DNA of 64,000 nucleotides from Strix aluco (Eukaryota; Chordata; Aves; Strigiformes; Strigidae): NCBI RefSeq assembly GCF_031877795.1, contig NC_133938.1:16152920-16216919 (forward strand), read 5' to 3'. The notes under the pieces were generated by a model that saw nothing but the letters and a program-made list of their open reading frames with translations, was not told where the DNA came from and searched no databases. Positions 14,230 to 25,800 of this stretch are shown piece by piece. How positions within the stretch are numbered: position 1 is the first letter of the stretch; each line of letters starts with the position of its first letter. The position numbers and the translations under genes are program-made.

Positions 14230-15643
14230 AAAGAAAGTACAGAACAATTTGCCCTACTTCTCATTAGCAATGTTTAGTTGTTTGACTAATTTACTGCCTT
14301 TGTAAGGGGTATTGCACATTGGTTATTGTACCAAACACACACGTGTACTAATGAAACCTGCAGCTGTATGTGGCCCATAAGTCTCTGGCAGAACAAGAAA
14401 TGTCAGATCTGCAAGGATGCAACTTCAGCGAGAGCTGAGACCATTCAGTGCTCAGCAGAGGGGCCTACGTGTGAGGGCGCAGGTGCACACTCCTGGAAAC
14501 ACACACTGAGTTCTCACCTCTGCCTATTCGTGTGCCAGATGCACCACTGCTGAGTATTGCTGAGTCCGCTCGTGTCACTCAGAGCTGTATTTCTCTTTGC
14601 AAAATAAATTAATCCCATGCCTCTTGTGCAATGACAACCAGAGTGCTTCTAATGCCCACGTCAGATCAAAAAAAATCTGTGCACTACATAGAAGTTTGCA
14701 ACACAAGTATTGCATGACATTTTTTTTAATCTTGAAATGGAAAGCTCCTATTTAGAAAATAGGGTCCTCTATGTCCTTCTGAGAAGCTTGTAAGAGAGAT
14801 GGTGGATTGTGGGGAATTATGGCCAGAACAACTGAGTGGGTATAATGCTATAGATGGTCAGATGACACTATGCCACTCAGTTAAAAATCATACATAGCAT
14901 TAAATGGAACAGTCTTTTGTTCTACTGCAACAGAGCAAATTACTTCCACAAAGATGGGCATGAGGAAAACCTTTAATGTGAAACCCACTCCAAGATAATG
15001 AATTTTCTCACTAGATGTCTTGACTTCTGATAACCCTTTTCAGGTTCTGCTGTACTTCGTGACTGCCACCCTCAGCCTTCAAAGCCAGTGCTTTGCAGCG
15101 AGTGAACTGCCTGAGCTGCCAAACCTCACTGCAGCAGCATGCTGCGTGATGCTACTCAGCAGAACTGCGTGCCAGCAGCCGTGAGCAGTGGTTTGGTGAG
15201 GGCACAGCAGGGAAGGCAGGTATCGGTCACTTCCCTACGCTATTCTACGCTTCGCAATGTTGCTGCTAACTCCTGACAGGGGCAGGCACACAGGGTGACC
15301 GACTGCTGCGCAGCCACCTGAGCCAGCATGGCAGACCGAGAGATTGTGGGCATCCCTGTCAGCCACCATTGCGGCCGGGCACAGGCTCCGTCCGCTTGGC
15401 TCTATGGCACTAAGAGCAGGCAGACGCCTTCAGAGGGCACTTAGGGGCTATCCACAGCAGTTTTAACTGTATTATTTTATAGTATTAGTAATAACATTGT
15501 GGCGAAAGAAGGGCAGTTCTAAGTTCAGTATTAAGAGTTCTCCTTAGTAAGTAAGTATTGCCTTTTGTTTTAAACGAAGAAATGAGGATAAGTTTTAAAA
15601 AACACCAAGAATGTACCTGTCTTGCTCCCCCACAAGCAGAATC
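14230..15643. other. Spacer between the inverted arms, with a GC-rich patch
   Basis: The 1.41 kb of single-copy-looking sequence has an AT-rich first half. About 15040-15440 is GC-rich with scattered CpGs (for example the stretch around GCGGCCGGGCACAGG at 15370). I see no transposase, no long open frame and no convincing splice pair. Confidence 0.5.
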
Positions 15644-15814
15644 TTCTCCTGTTCCAGATATGTAAATGGTAAAATTACCCCTCATTTCCTTAAGCGCCCT
15701 AAAGTGCTACAGGTATTTACACACCAACAAAGACTCTTCTATGTTAACAAGCCATTTCAACGAAGTAGGGAACTGCACAGAGGTGGCTGGCAGAGAACAA
15801 CACAGATGCAAAAT
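15644..15814 (-). repeat. Right arm of a ~170-bp inverted repeat
   Basis: This 171-bp partner of 14061-14229 is inverted, from TTCTCCTGTTCCAGATATG to GCAAAAT. A flanking TAA on each outer side would be compatible with a 3-bp target duplication, but such a short match proves little. Confidence 0.93.
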
Positions 15815-16404
15815 AACAACTAATGCATGGGAATTTTACCACATACAGAAAAAATTACAGATGTTTTTAGCAAATGCTGGAGTGAAGGATTTTCCAATAA
15901 GTATGCCATTTAACAGTGAATTATTTTCTCTTGAAAATGGGAATAAAAGCAACAGCTTCGAGTTAACTGTTTTAACACTGCATGCAAAGCTAACTTGCAA
16001 ATATTCACGTTTGCTAACACCTAAATTAGATGTTATAACTGTCAATTCAATCTTTTCACTTGAGTATACAGGTAAAGGCATAAACTGTAAACTTAATGGT
16101 TTTACATTTTAAAGTGCATTTGTTCTAGAACTCCTAGACCAGCTAAGGAACCATTCAGATGTGATTTTAAAAGCTGATTAATTTACTTTCCTGTACAGAC
16201 AATCAATAATTAGAGGCTAATTTTCCCATAACGAGGACAAGACATTCCTTTCTAGACGGGACTCTGACCCACGGCTGAGGCGTACCCAACGGCATCCTTA
16301 GGAGGTGTTTTACGTAACATGACTTCGGCAAAGCAATGCCTTCGAAAATGGCTTTTCCTTGCTCTCAGGACTACAAATAACGCGTGAAGCCTTTGCAAGG
16401 TGGT
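15815..16404. other. Intergenic, between inverted repeat and CpG island
   Basis: The plus strand is open through most of this stretch (to 16112), with composition typical of AT-rich noncoding DNA. No homology recognised. Confidence 0.45.
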
Positions 16405-16950
16405 AAGAAGCTGCCACCGCACAGGGAGGCACCGTGACAGAGCCGCCCCGGAGCCCTGCCGCCCCTCCGGGGTTGCCCCTTACCTGCCCCCGCCTCCTCC
16501 GGAGGCACGGCTCCGACTCTCCGCGGGGCCGGTGGCGGCCGGGGCTCGGGCCCGGGCGCGGGCGCGGAGGAAGTGGGGTGAGTGCCCGAGCTCAGCGGCG
16601 GGCTGCCGGCCCTCCCGGAGCAGTGGAGCCCGGCTCCCGGCAGCGGGCGGAGGAAGGCCGGGCGACGCCAGGCTGGCGGGACGCCGCTGCCTGCGCTTCC
16701 AGGCTGCTCTCAACAAAACAAGGAGCAATGTAACGGAAAATAAAGATCTCAAGCAAAGGGCATTTTTGACTGACCCTCAGGGGGTCCTGGAGAGTCAGCA
16801 ATTATAGAACTCAGCGCGCGAACCTGACCCCAGCGCCGCGAGGCACCGTTCCTCACACCCGGCGGGGCGGGGCCGGGCCGGGCCGGGCGGGGCTCGCGCC
16901 GCAGGTGCGCTGCTGCTCCCGCCCCGTGGCCGCAGGTGCGCCCCAGGAGG
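16405..16950. promoter_or_regulatory. CpG island, probable (possibly bidirectional) promoter
   Basis: About 545 bp of dense CpG and GC-rich sequence stand in an AT-rich neighbourhood. They include GGGCGGGGCCGGG-type Sp1 boxes near 16862-16892 and two GCAGGTGCGC motifs near 16902 and 16932. A consensus donor on the minus strand (CAG|GTAAGG, exon end at 16484) and one on the plus strand (GGG|GTGAGT at 16577/16578) suggest first exons in both directions. No TATA box is evident. It lies about 1 kb beyond the inferred TTLL7 end, so it is not the TTLL7 promoter. The associated gene is not identified. Confidence 0.75.
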
Positions 16951-17794
16951 CCCCAGAGGCCTGTGTCAGCCTACAGATGCACCCCGCCGGCCTTAAAGCG
17001 ACTGAGCAGCTTACTTCGGCCTTAGAGGGATTTTTTTTAAAAGTTACTAAGATTATCATACACCGTTATAAAACACATTACCCATTTGACATGAATAAAG
17101 ATCAACCTACGGTAAAAAAAAATTACTTGTGCTCTTTTCCTTCGAATTACAACTTTCACACGACTTGAGATGCTGTTGTACCGTGAAAGGCATTTAGGAG
17201 GTTGGTCTCACCTCCATGTTGGATCAATTTGTTGCTTCCCTAGTAAAGGTTGGACAGTGGGGCCAAGACAAGGGTCAGCAGATTTGCTGGTCATCAGGCT
17301 GAAGGTTCAGCCGCTGCGGTGCCTGCAAGAGCCCAAGGCCAGAACTAATTACTATTTAAAGGCTCATTTACTAGGACCACTTATCTGATCTCGAAGTAAA
17401 TGCTGCTGTTTCGCAGAAGGAAAGGAGGAAATACTTCCAGCTATGGCACTACCTGGCGTCCGTAATTCACCCGTAGACCACATGCACTGGTTGTGAGGAG
17501 CTAGCAGGAAAGAGGAGCATTATGTTTATTGAATGTATTGATTCACACATTGTTAGGAACACAGTACCACTTTAGGAAAGTTTATCAGAAATATTAAGAT
17601 ATTAAGTAACCTCAGACATAAACCAACCATCTGGTCCACTTTTGCACATGCTGAATGTATTTTTTTTCTAGATCTGTCCATTCCACATAGGTATGGTTAG
17701 TATCCCTCTCTCTGCTGGCAGAGTATTCTATACAGATTGACTTGTCCCAGCACTGGCTTCCTAGAATGGAGATCATAACGTAGTTTAAAAGAAG
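16951..17794. other. Intergenic between CpG island and TTLL7 3' end
   Basis: GC content falls quickly from the island. No coding signal is seen on either strand, and the region holds no recognised repeat. Confidence 0.45.
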
Positions 17795-17832
17795 AAAAAA
17801 AAAAAAAAAAAGGGGGGGGGGGGCGGGGGGGG
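17795..17832. repeat. A17-G12-C-G8 homopurine tract
   Basis: On the plus strand, 17 A are followed at once by 12 G, one C and 8 G. The G run can form quadruplex structure. The minus strand is oligo-C then oligo-T. It lies between the CpG island and the TTLL7 3' end. Confidence 0.95.
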
Positions 17833-17940
17833 AAGGCTCTGTGTTTGAGTCTGGCAAGCTAAACTGGAAGCTGGTTTTCTCCTTATGGCCAAAAGCAGAA
17901 CACAATGGAAGCCTCCCCCAAGACGACAGAATTTACAGCT

Positions 17941-17946
17941 TTTATT
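17941..17946 (-). terminator. TTLL7: Candidate distal poly(A) signal of TTLL7
   Basis: AATAAA on the minus strand, followed within 15-50 nt by a G-rich and then TGTGTT-containing stretch. It is the last good hexamer before the purine homopolymer tract at 17795 and the CpG island, so a natural end for the gene, though unproven. Confidence 0.35.
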
Positions 17947-19540
17947 AGTTCTTACAGATAACCATAGTATGCTTTATCAGTAGTCATGGTATGGACCAAA
18001 AGAGAGAAACAATTCATGTGAACATACTATATTACTAAACCAGTATTACCACAAAAAATGAAGACTTTACCAGACCAGAAGACTGATTATATCTGGCTAA
18101 TCTCAAGAGGTTTTTTTAATTGTTTACAAATAGCCTCGTTATCATATATCCTACAGTTCTAGAGCTGAGGCACAACAGCACAGGCATCAGAAATCTCACC
18201 TAAATTTCCAGTTTATGTATGCAGTGACTGACATTTTAAAAAGTCATTTCCAGACAACTTCAGTCTCAAATCTCTTAAGTCACTTAAATTTATTTTAAAA
18301 CTCTGGGTATCAAAAACCTCTAATATACTTGCTCCTGAGGATAATTAGCCCCTATGTTATTTTTTTTAAGTATACCTGAAATATATTGGTAATTTACAAA
18401 CACGTTTCAGGGTTACATGATTGGTAAGTAAACAAGTCTTTGGTAAATAATAACTACTCTGTTCTTTACTCAGTTAAAAAACTTAATTCATTTTTAAATC
18501 TAGATTAACTGATTTCTTTTTAATAATTATTTCTATAATGAATAAGGCTCATATGGCACAATGCTGAGTGGGATGAATGGCTGTACGTAGCAAAACCTGA
18601 ATGATGTTTCCAGGTTACAAATCCTGTTAATTCTAGGTACCTGCTTTGGCTCATTTTCTTTTTGTGCCCTTCAACGAGACCCACAAAGCTGAACCTGAAT
18701 GAGAGCTTTCTAAGGAATTAGATTTCCAACATTTAAAGGTGTCAGCAATCTAGAAAATACTGTCCATTGCGAGGATACATTCTACAGTGGGTACTGGATT
18801 GTATGCTAAAAACTACAACAAACCAATTAGTTTAAGGTTGAAATAATACACTATGGCTGCAGTATTTCCTAAAAATGTCTGCTTTACCACTTGTGCAGTA
18901 AAACAGAAAAACTATGCACTATGCATGCTTGTGCAAGTTGGAGATGACTGCTTGCTCCCACAGGAAAGCTAAAGGCACAGGACATAGGTAATGTGAATGA
19001 AAACCTGGTAACAAACATAGGCTTCCATTTTATTACAAGAATCCAATTAGAAACTGAATGCCTAAACTGATATTTTTACTGTTTGTGTACTAGATGCCTT
19101 CACTTTGGCTAAAAGATTCTATACCATGCCCTTTAAGAAAAATAGCAGCATTAAATAGATCTTTTAATTTCAGAGGAGAAATAAAAAGAAGTCTGCTTTA
19201 GGTTTCGTTTACAGAGTTTTGGGGAGTATTAACATGTCTAAGAAATGATCAGATTATTTTCAATGACTGTAACAGTTTTACTGTTCTACTACAGTTTTTT
19301 AATCATCTGCCTTGTTAAAGGATCAATTACATTTGAGACAATAAATAGTATACTTTACAATAAATAATAATTCAATTCAAACTATAGTACTTACAAAATA
19401 ATGTAACACTATAATAAGATCTTCAAGATCAATTCCTTTTTATATATTCTGCAGCAAAAATAACATTTCTAGTAGGAAGGCATTACTTACAAACCTAGCA
19501 AGATCTACACATTCACATGTGTGTAAACAACTTAACAAGG

Positions 19541-19546
19541 TTTATT
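19541..19546 (-). terminator. TTLL7: Candidate proximal poly(A) signal of TTLL7
   Basis: AATAAA on the minus strand, 165 nt past the stop codon, with a GT-rich stretch (TGTGAATGTGTAG) about 30-40 nt further on. This is a classical arrangement, but the hexamer is common in sequence this AT-rich. Confidence 0.35.
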
Positions 19547-19710
19547 ATGTTTCCAGAAAAGCTATGCTTTTACAGTAGGTTTTCAGCTAAATGTTATCAT
19601 AATATGGTAATAAATATATAACAGTGCTTATATTTTGCTCCATCACAAATTTTAATTTGAAAAAAAATGGAGTGCCGTTATTGACAAAGAACAGCAACTT
19701 CCCTTTTGCT

Positions 19711-19831
19711 TCACAAGTGACTGTATCTGTGTGTGAACAAAATGTTAGGGCGAGGCATTCCAGATGAACTGCAGCTAAGGTTGGACGAGGATGACTTCAT
19801 GATGAGCAGTGAAGGTCCTGGCAATAAATAC
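19711..19831 (-). CDS. TTLL7: TTLL7 coding exon E14: C-terminal tail and TGA stop
   Basis: The first nucleotide completes an Arg codon (AG|G). Then come 39 codons and TGA at 19711-19713. The acceptor is CTTTGTAG. It begins YLLPG and ends [11 protein letters not shown]. Both ends match mammalian TTLL7 from memory (YLLPG at the start, F-T-x-R-Y-x-H-L at the end). The middle, rich in Ser ([13 protein letters not shown]), is diverged. Untranslated sequence follows on the minus strand. Confidence 0.95.
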
Positions 19832-22800
19832 CTACAAAGGATATGAAAAATACAACAGAGTTTACAGGCAAAGTGACATTCAAGAGCAAAAGAATTAGTT
19901 ATTCACGACCCATACATTAGAATCGTTGTATGCAATAAATTGTGTGCAATAAATACTGTTTATAAAACGTACAGGGCATTAGGCACTAGCTAACTCAGGA
20001 AACAGATCTGAATTCAGAGAAACTCGTAGCAAAATTTCAAGACATTGTATGAGAATCAAACATCTTTCCAGTCCTTTATGTTTAAAGCAAGAGGATAAAT
20101 ACAACAATGGAATCCTGTGTAACACTACCACCAAAAATTAGTATTTCACACATTGTTCTGTTATTATAGTTCCATTTATTTAATTTAAAATGGGTAAAAC
20201 CTACAATTGATGTTAACCACCTTATAAAGAGTCAGGTTGTAAAAAAAGTTGATTAAGGAAAAAACAAGAGATCTCAGCTTTGCTTTCCAGCTCTAATTCT
20301 CTAAAAATATACATGCTGTCATCGCTACTCTAGTAAAGCAAGAAACAATGATGCTACAACCTAGTAAGTCACATTAGTGACTATTTACTGTTTAAATCCA
20401 GGCAACTGTGTAGCATGTATTTTTGTGTAATACTACAAACAATAGCTTATCATATGCCTAATATACATTCTCAAATCCGTCCATGTTATCATTTTCTAAT
20501 AGTTAATTGTAGAAATCACTAGATGAGCACAGTAATTGTGCAAAAATAACATCCACACTAAATCAGAATTTCATAATGAATTATATCAATGTTAGGAAGG
20601 ATTAACAAAACACGTATAAATTATTGCTTAAAAATTGTTGCATCATTCTAGTGAATTATATTGATTAATGATGAATAAGTTAAAAGACTGATCCTACTAA
20701 TCACATGGATAGAAATAGCATCACACTGTCATTGGCAGACAATCTATGTAAGAAAGTGTACGTTTTAAGCTTTGAAAAAAGCTGTTATAAAAATATTATC
20801 ATCAATACATTTTTTTGAACAATTTACAAAAAATAAAGTCTGATTTAGAATGTGTTGGTGGTGAGCTCGATGGTTCACTATGTCACCAGACTGAGTCCTA
20901 CCTCTGCTTTATTACATTTATTAATTACATTAATACACATTTACATTAATACTACTCTTCATTCTCTTCATGACATATAGTGGCTTTGCAGTTAGGAGAT
21001 GGGATTGAGAACAAATTTGAAGTCAAAAAAGACCTCTATGGCAGTTTTCATTACTTCTTTCCCTCCCCTGTATAAATATATTTTTCAAGCTATTCCAAGC
21101 TATTTGTAATCTTTGAAAGCTTTAGTTTCACAAACATTCGTTTCATAAACACAAACAAAAAATTGGTTTGTGCTCAGAAAAAACAAAGTTCTTCAAATTA
21201 GATTTTATAAAGTCTTGAAAAAATTGATTTCTTGCAGTTATTAAATTATACTCTGATCTCTTCGTGCACTTCACACTATGTTACGGAGAGTCAAGAAAAC
21301 TATTACTAGTAGTGCAGATTCTTATATCATTTAAAAACAGAAACCTAGATGAAAAGTGAAATAGTATTGTGGTTCTCCCATTTCTAGAAAAATAGTTCAT
21401 TACTTTGAATTGTGGGGCATAATGGGCAAGAGCATTTATTTCCATACGTATCTTTCATTTCACAAATTCAGAATATCACAGTTAACTAGCATATTGCTGT
21501 ATCCACAGTATAGATGTAATATTTGTGGAGATTAATATAAAAACTGTAAATTTAATCATGTTGCCATGACACACCATTGCTGAAGACATACTGATATTAA
21601 GGATATAGAGGGCTTACATTCCTTTAGCCTGTGAAATTTATGAATAAAGTTCCATTCAGCATTCAAAGAAACACAGAAACTGGCAATGAGAAAGTTCTAT
21701 TGGACCATCCCTTTCACTGTTTTCCAAATGCAAGCCTGTTAGATGCAGTACATTAGTGTAATCCAACCGGTTTGAATAGTTTGTGGTTGGTCATGATGAA
21801 AAATTTTCTGCAGTATTAACATAAAAGCAATAAAAACTTCAAGGCTGAAGATTTTCTAGTCTTAGCTAATCCAAATGACTTTACCATACTCTTGCTATAG
21901 CTCAGTAGATACTAATATTGAATATGATTTGTTTTGTGGCTAACATACTTCTACTTTTGCTGGTTTTGTTCAGTTTCTGGTTGGTTTTAAATTATGTTAG
22001 AGTGCCTTAAGATCCATTTGACAATAACAAATGGGTTCAGTGTATCAAATAACTAGTCTGAGATTTAGCAAGTAAGCAATTAAGTCATAAAGTAAGTTTA
22101 ACAGATAATATATCAAAGGTTTGCTTTTCACGTAATATTTAAGTCATAAAGCTCTTTTATGAAATAATGTCCATAAGATGTTTTATATAAACAAAGCATT
22201 TGTAAGTTTATATACATAATAATTCAAATTGCCATTATGGATAGAATTTGGAACCTAAGTAATTTGAAACTTACATTTAACTCTCCACCTACGACTGTTA
22301 AACTGCAGATCGTTGAGTCCCACAGTTGGAGAATATTCAGTAATCCCTATACTGACAATATTATAATCCTTATTATATGCAGCTGGAGAACTAAACCAGC
22401 CAATGGAGAATCAGGTAAGTGCCAAATAACTTTTTTACTATATGATGCTGTTTTGCAAGGTTTGAAAATATATTTTTGTTCTGTAAAATGAAATAATAAA
22501 ACTTTCAATCTGGAGGTTTTGGAAATCAACTTTGCAAAACTGTACAATACAGTAAATCAGATGGCACTTACCTGACCCTTGGCTGGAGCTGTGCCCCTAT
22601 GCCATCCCACTGCGAATGTGAAGCCAGAAGTATCATACATGTTAGGATACCTCTAGGAATGCAAATCTGGAATCAGTGACTTTGAGGAATCTGAGAAGGG
22701 GAAGAAATGAAATTTTCAGTTCACTTTATGAAAAGGCTTCACTTTATGGAAAGCCGTTGCTGCAGCTGCTTGGGCAGTAGGCAATCAAGACTTTAGTAAG

Positions 22801-25800
22801 TGTAGTTTCACACAAAACGTGTATATCAAGTCTTCTTTTAGTAGCACTTCATGAGTCGGCTAGAGAGATCAGAATGATAGAAACTCAAGATCAAGGGAAA
22901 TGCTGGGGGGGTCTGGTTTTTTGTTGTGTTTTTTTGTTTGTTTGGGTTTTTTTTAAATACATAGTGAACTAGTCTTAAAGTGTGGTGGTAGCAACATAGA
23001 CTGAAACCTGTTCTAGTATTATCCTTTATACTTACAGTTCAGGAAGAGAATATTGAAATGTGTACCTTGTATCATTCCAGTGGGGGCTAATCCCTGTAGG
23101 GGATCCTCTTGAATCTGATGAATATTTGTAAACCACCAGCAGGCAGTGTTTACAAAGCTGTACTATTCGTTGGCAACACTGGAGTTGTTCAGGAGTCACC
23201 ACCTCTGTGCTTTTACTGAATATGGTTTCCCAAGAGCTCCTGTTACAGAAAAAGACATGACTTCGTGTTTTTCTGTCACAAATTGCAATCTGAGAGCTCT
23301 ACTGCTTTATATCAGATTTAACAATAGAGGAACAAGAGAAAAAGCATGACCTTGCCCATTTACAGGAAAGGTCTATGCTGTTTAACACAAATAGTGTCAG
23401 ATGCAGAGTCCAAAACACAAATTAAGACGTTAATCTTCATATGTGAAATGTCCACAGCCATTTTTCACTTGGTTTGTTCCCTAAAGCATTTACAGGGCCA
23501 TTACTTAGGTTTAGTACATAAAGATTTACTGTCACATAATTGTATATGTATCTTACAACAGGAATAACAAAAACCACTTATTTTTAAGAGGCTACTACCT
23601 GAATGTGAAATGATATTAAAGGAATTAATAAAAGTAATAAATTATTTCTAAATGTCTACACAGTATAATAATACTCTTCTTCTAATTTAAGTACATGATA
23701 CTAAAAAACAAATACAAAATTAATTTACAGGAGATTAGTATGGGCTCTGCTTCCTTATCCAAATAATCATATGAGGAGAGTTTCTCATTTAGTCATTCAA
23801 ATACTACTTATTATTCCATCTGGTCATATGGGATTGGTCTACTACAATTAAGTGCAACTTGCAAAGTGTATCTATAGAAGCATTCCTTTTTGAAATGCAG
23901 ACCATCATGCTTTTGTCTTCTTAAAAGGCCATTTTTCTTTCCAAAAAACCCCCAAACCTGACCATACCAGTATAAAGCAGGTATGTTTTGCCACAGAAGA
24001 CGACAATAGTTCTTTGCATACACCTCAACACTCCTGTTTGTGCAAAATTCTGACCAGATTACAGATCATTACATCTGTTTTAAAGGCAACATGGTCCCTG
24101 TGAAGACTTTGTTTTGGTTAAAACACTATCCAGTACCACAGATGGTTTGTAAGGTTGAGGGGTTTTGTTCATTTATGGAAGAAGCACTTCACAGAGTGAG
24201 GAAAATTTGCTGCAACTGACTTCAACATAGCATGCAGGATGATTTAGCCTTGTCCACTGAGATCAGCAGTAGATTTCACAACCCTGGTGTAGGAAGTTTG
24301 TCCTTAAAACAACATCAAAGAACTAGCAAGCTTACTTCTGCCTACTGAGATTTTTAAAATTACACTGTATTAGTATGGAATTATGAACATTAATGACTAA
24401 AAGATAAGCTGTATGCATAGCTAACTGATTTTTCAGCCTGGCTCCTCAGACTAGATGATGTATTCCAGCTGAAACTGTTCAGTCCTACAGAATTTCCACG
24501 GCACACACAACTTTCAAGTGACACAAGTATTTCTCCTTAGTTATTATCCATAGAATTAATTAAGAAATAGTTTCTAAGTCATCAAAACTGTTTCATTTCA
24601 TAAACAGAATAATTCTACTACTTGAAGAGCTACTATTTTCTTTAATATATTTTTCTTAATATTGTTTCTTGTTTGGGAACTTTCCACATGTATTCTTACA
24701 TGGAAGTTAATCTGTAGTCTTCGTTCTTTCCTCATGAAGTCATGTGATGGTTGGTAGAAAGCAGCAAGATGAAGTTCTAAGTATTACATTTGTTCAACAG
24801 ATTCACAGTGCTACACATAATTATATTCTAATTCAATCCATAAATCTCTAAAATCCTGTGGAAGAAACTCTCCTGATAAATTCCTTAAGTTCTGGACTTT
24901 GACGTCAGTGATCACTTTCCTACAGTTAGGACGGATTTTAGCAGTGAAGAATAATATGTGGCCTGCTATAACTATGGCCGATTATGAACATAGTGGTATA
25001 CAGTTACCCTAATAACAAAGATTCAGATTTGAAAATATATATGTGAATTTTAATGAGCTTTCATAAAAATGTTCCTGTGCAACCTCCTCCATGTGCTACA
25101 CAGATTCAGTTCATATACCATTATACTGCAGTCAACAGGGATCAGAGTACTGTTACCTAAGGAAGCTTAATTTGTTATGCTGTAACTTCAGTTTCCATAC
25201 ATTAGTAAAAGTCACGGAGTCCACACCAGATCCAGAAAAGAGTATTATGCTTGATTGTGCAATATTGTCAATTATGTGTTATGCTTTTTATAACCATCTG
25301 AAGTCAACTGGTTCTACCAGTTTTCTCTTTTTGTTTATTATACAGAAAACAAACATAGCTTTGTGAAGCCATCTACATCACGGTTATTTTCACTGAAGTT
25401 TTCTTTGTTCGTTCTTTTTGCTGAAATAGCACATGCCTAGCAAAGATCTAACCAGCAAGAGGAAACCTTAAGGCTATTAGCTCTGCTCTTCTCCCAATCT
25501 TACAAATAGTCAAAGTACTATACTCCTTAATATATTTTCATATACTCATGTTGTTTCTGAATTAGCACATTAATACCCTTTCCCGACATGTTTCCCCAGA
25601 TTCTACACATGCCCTACATTTATTCCAATCTGTTCTTAAAAATGGCACAATGAACTCTAAGGAAGAGCAATGACAAGCTGGCCTCTCTCCGACAGAGGTG
25701 CTGTCATGAGTTCTCTGTTGTGAATTACACGGCAAGAAGGATGATTGTAACTGAATAAACAACATACTGGGAAGGTACGAACAGCCTTTCTGTTTTCTTC

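Larger units (their letters stand above)
17920..19710 (-). other. TTLL7: Probable TTLL7 3' untranslated region
   Basis: This is AT-rich sequence directly downstream of the TGA, with no coding signal on either strand. Two AATAAA hexamers in the minus-strand sense give plausible ends near 19520 (about 190 nt) and 17920 (about 1.8 kb). The extent is inferred from those hexamers only, with no transcript evidence. Confidence 0.45.
19832..23065 (-). other. TTLL7: TTLL7 last intron
   Basis: A 3.2-kb AT-rich intron between E13 and E14. It contains the palindromic element at 22397-22592 and the overlapping candidate cassette exon at 22572-22652; otherwise nothing recognised. Confidence 0.85.

Noticed and set aside
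15666..16112. 148-codon plus-strand open frame starting in the right inverted-repeat arm
   Set aside because: The translation resembles AT-rich noncoding DNA, and the first third lies inside a repeated arm. Not called as a gene.
16400..16807. Overlapping Pro/Arg/Gly-rich open frames on both strands in the CpG island
   Set aside because: Stop codons are scarce in any sequence this GC-rich. The minus-strand frame that looks like a signal peptide starts at TTG, not ATG.
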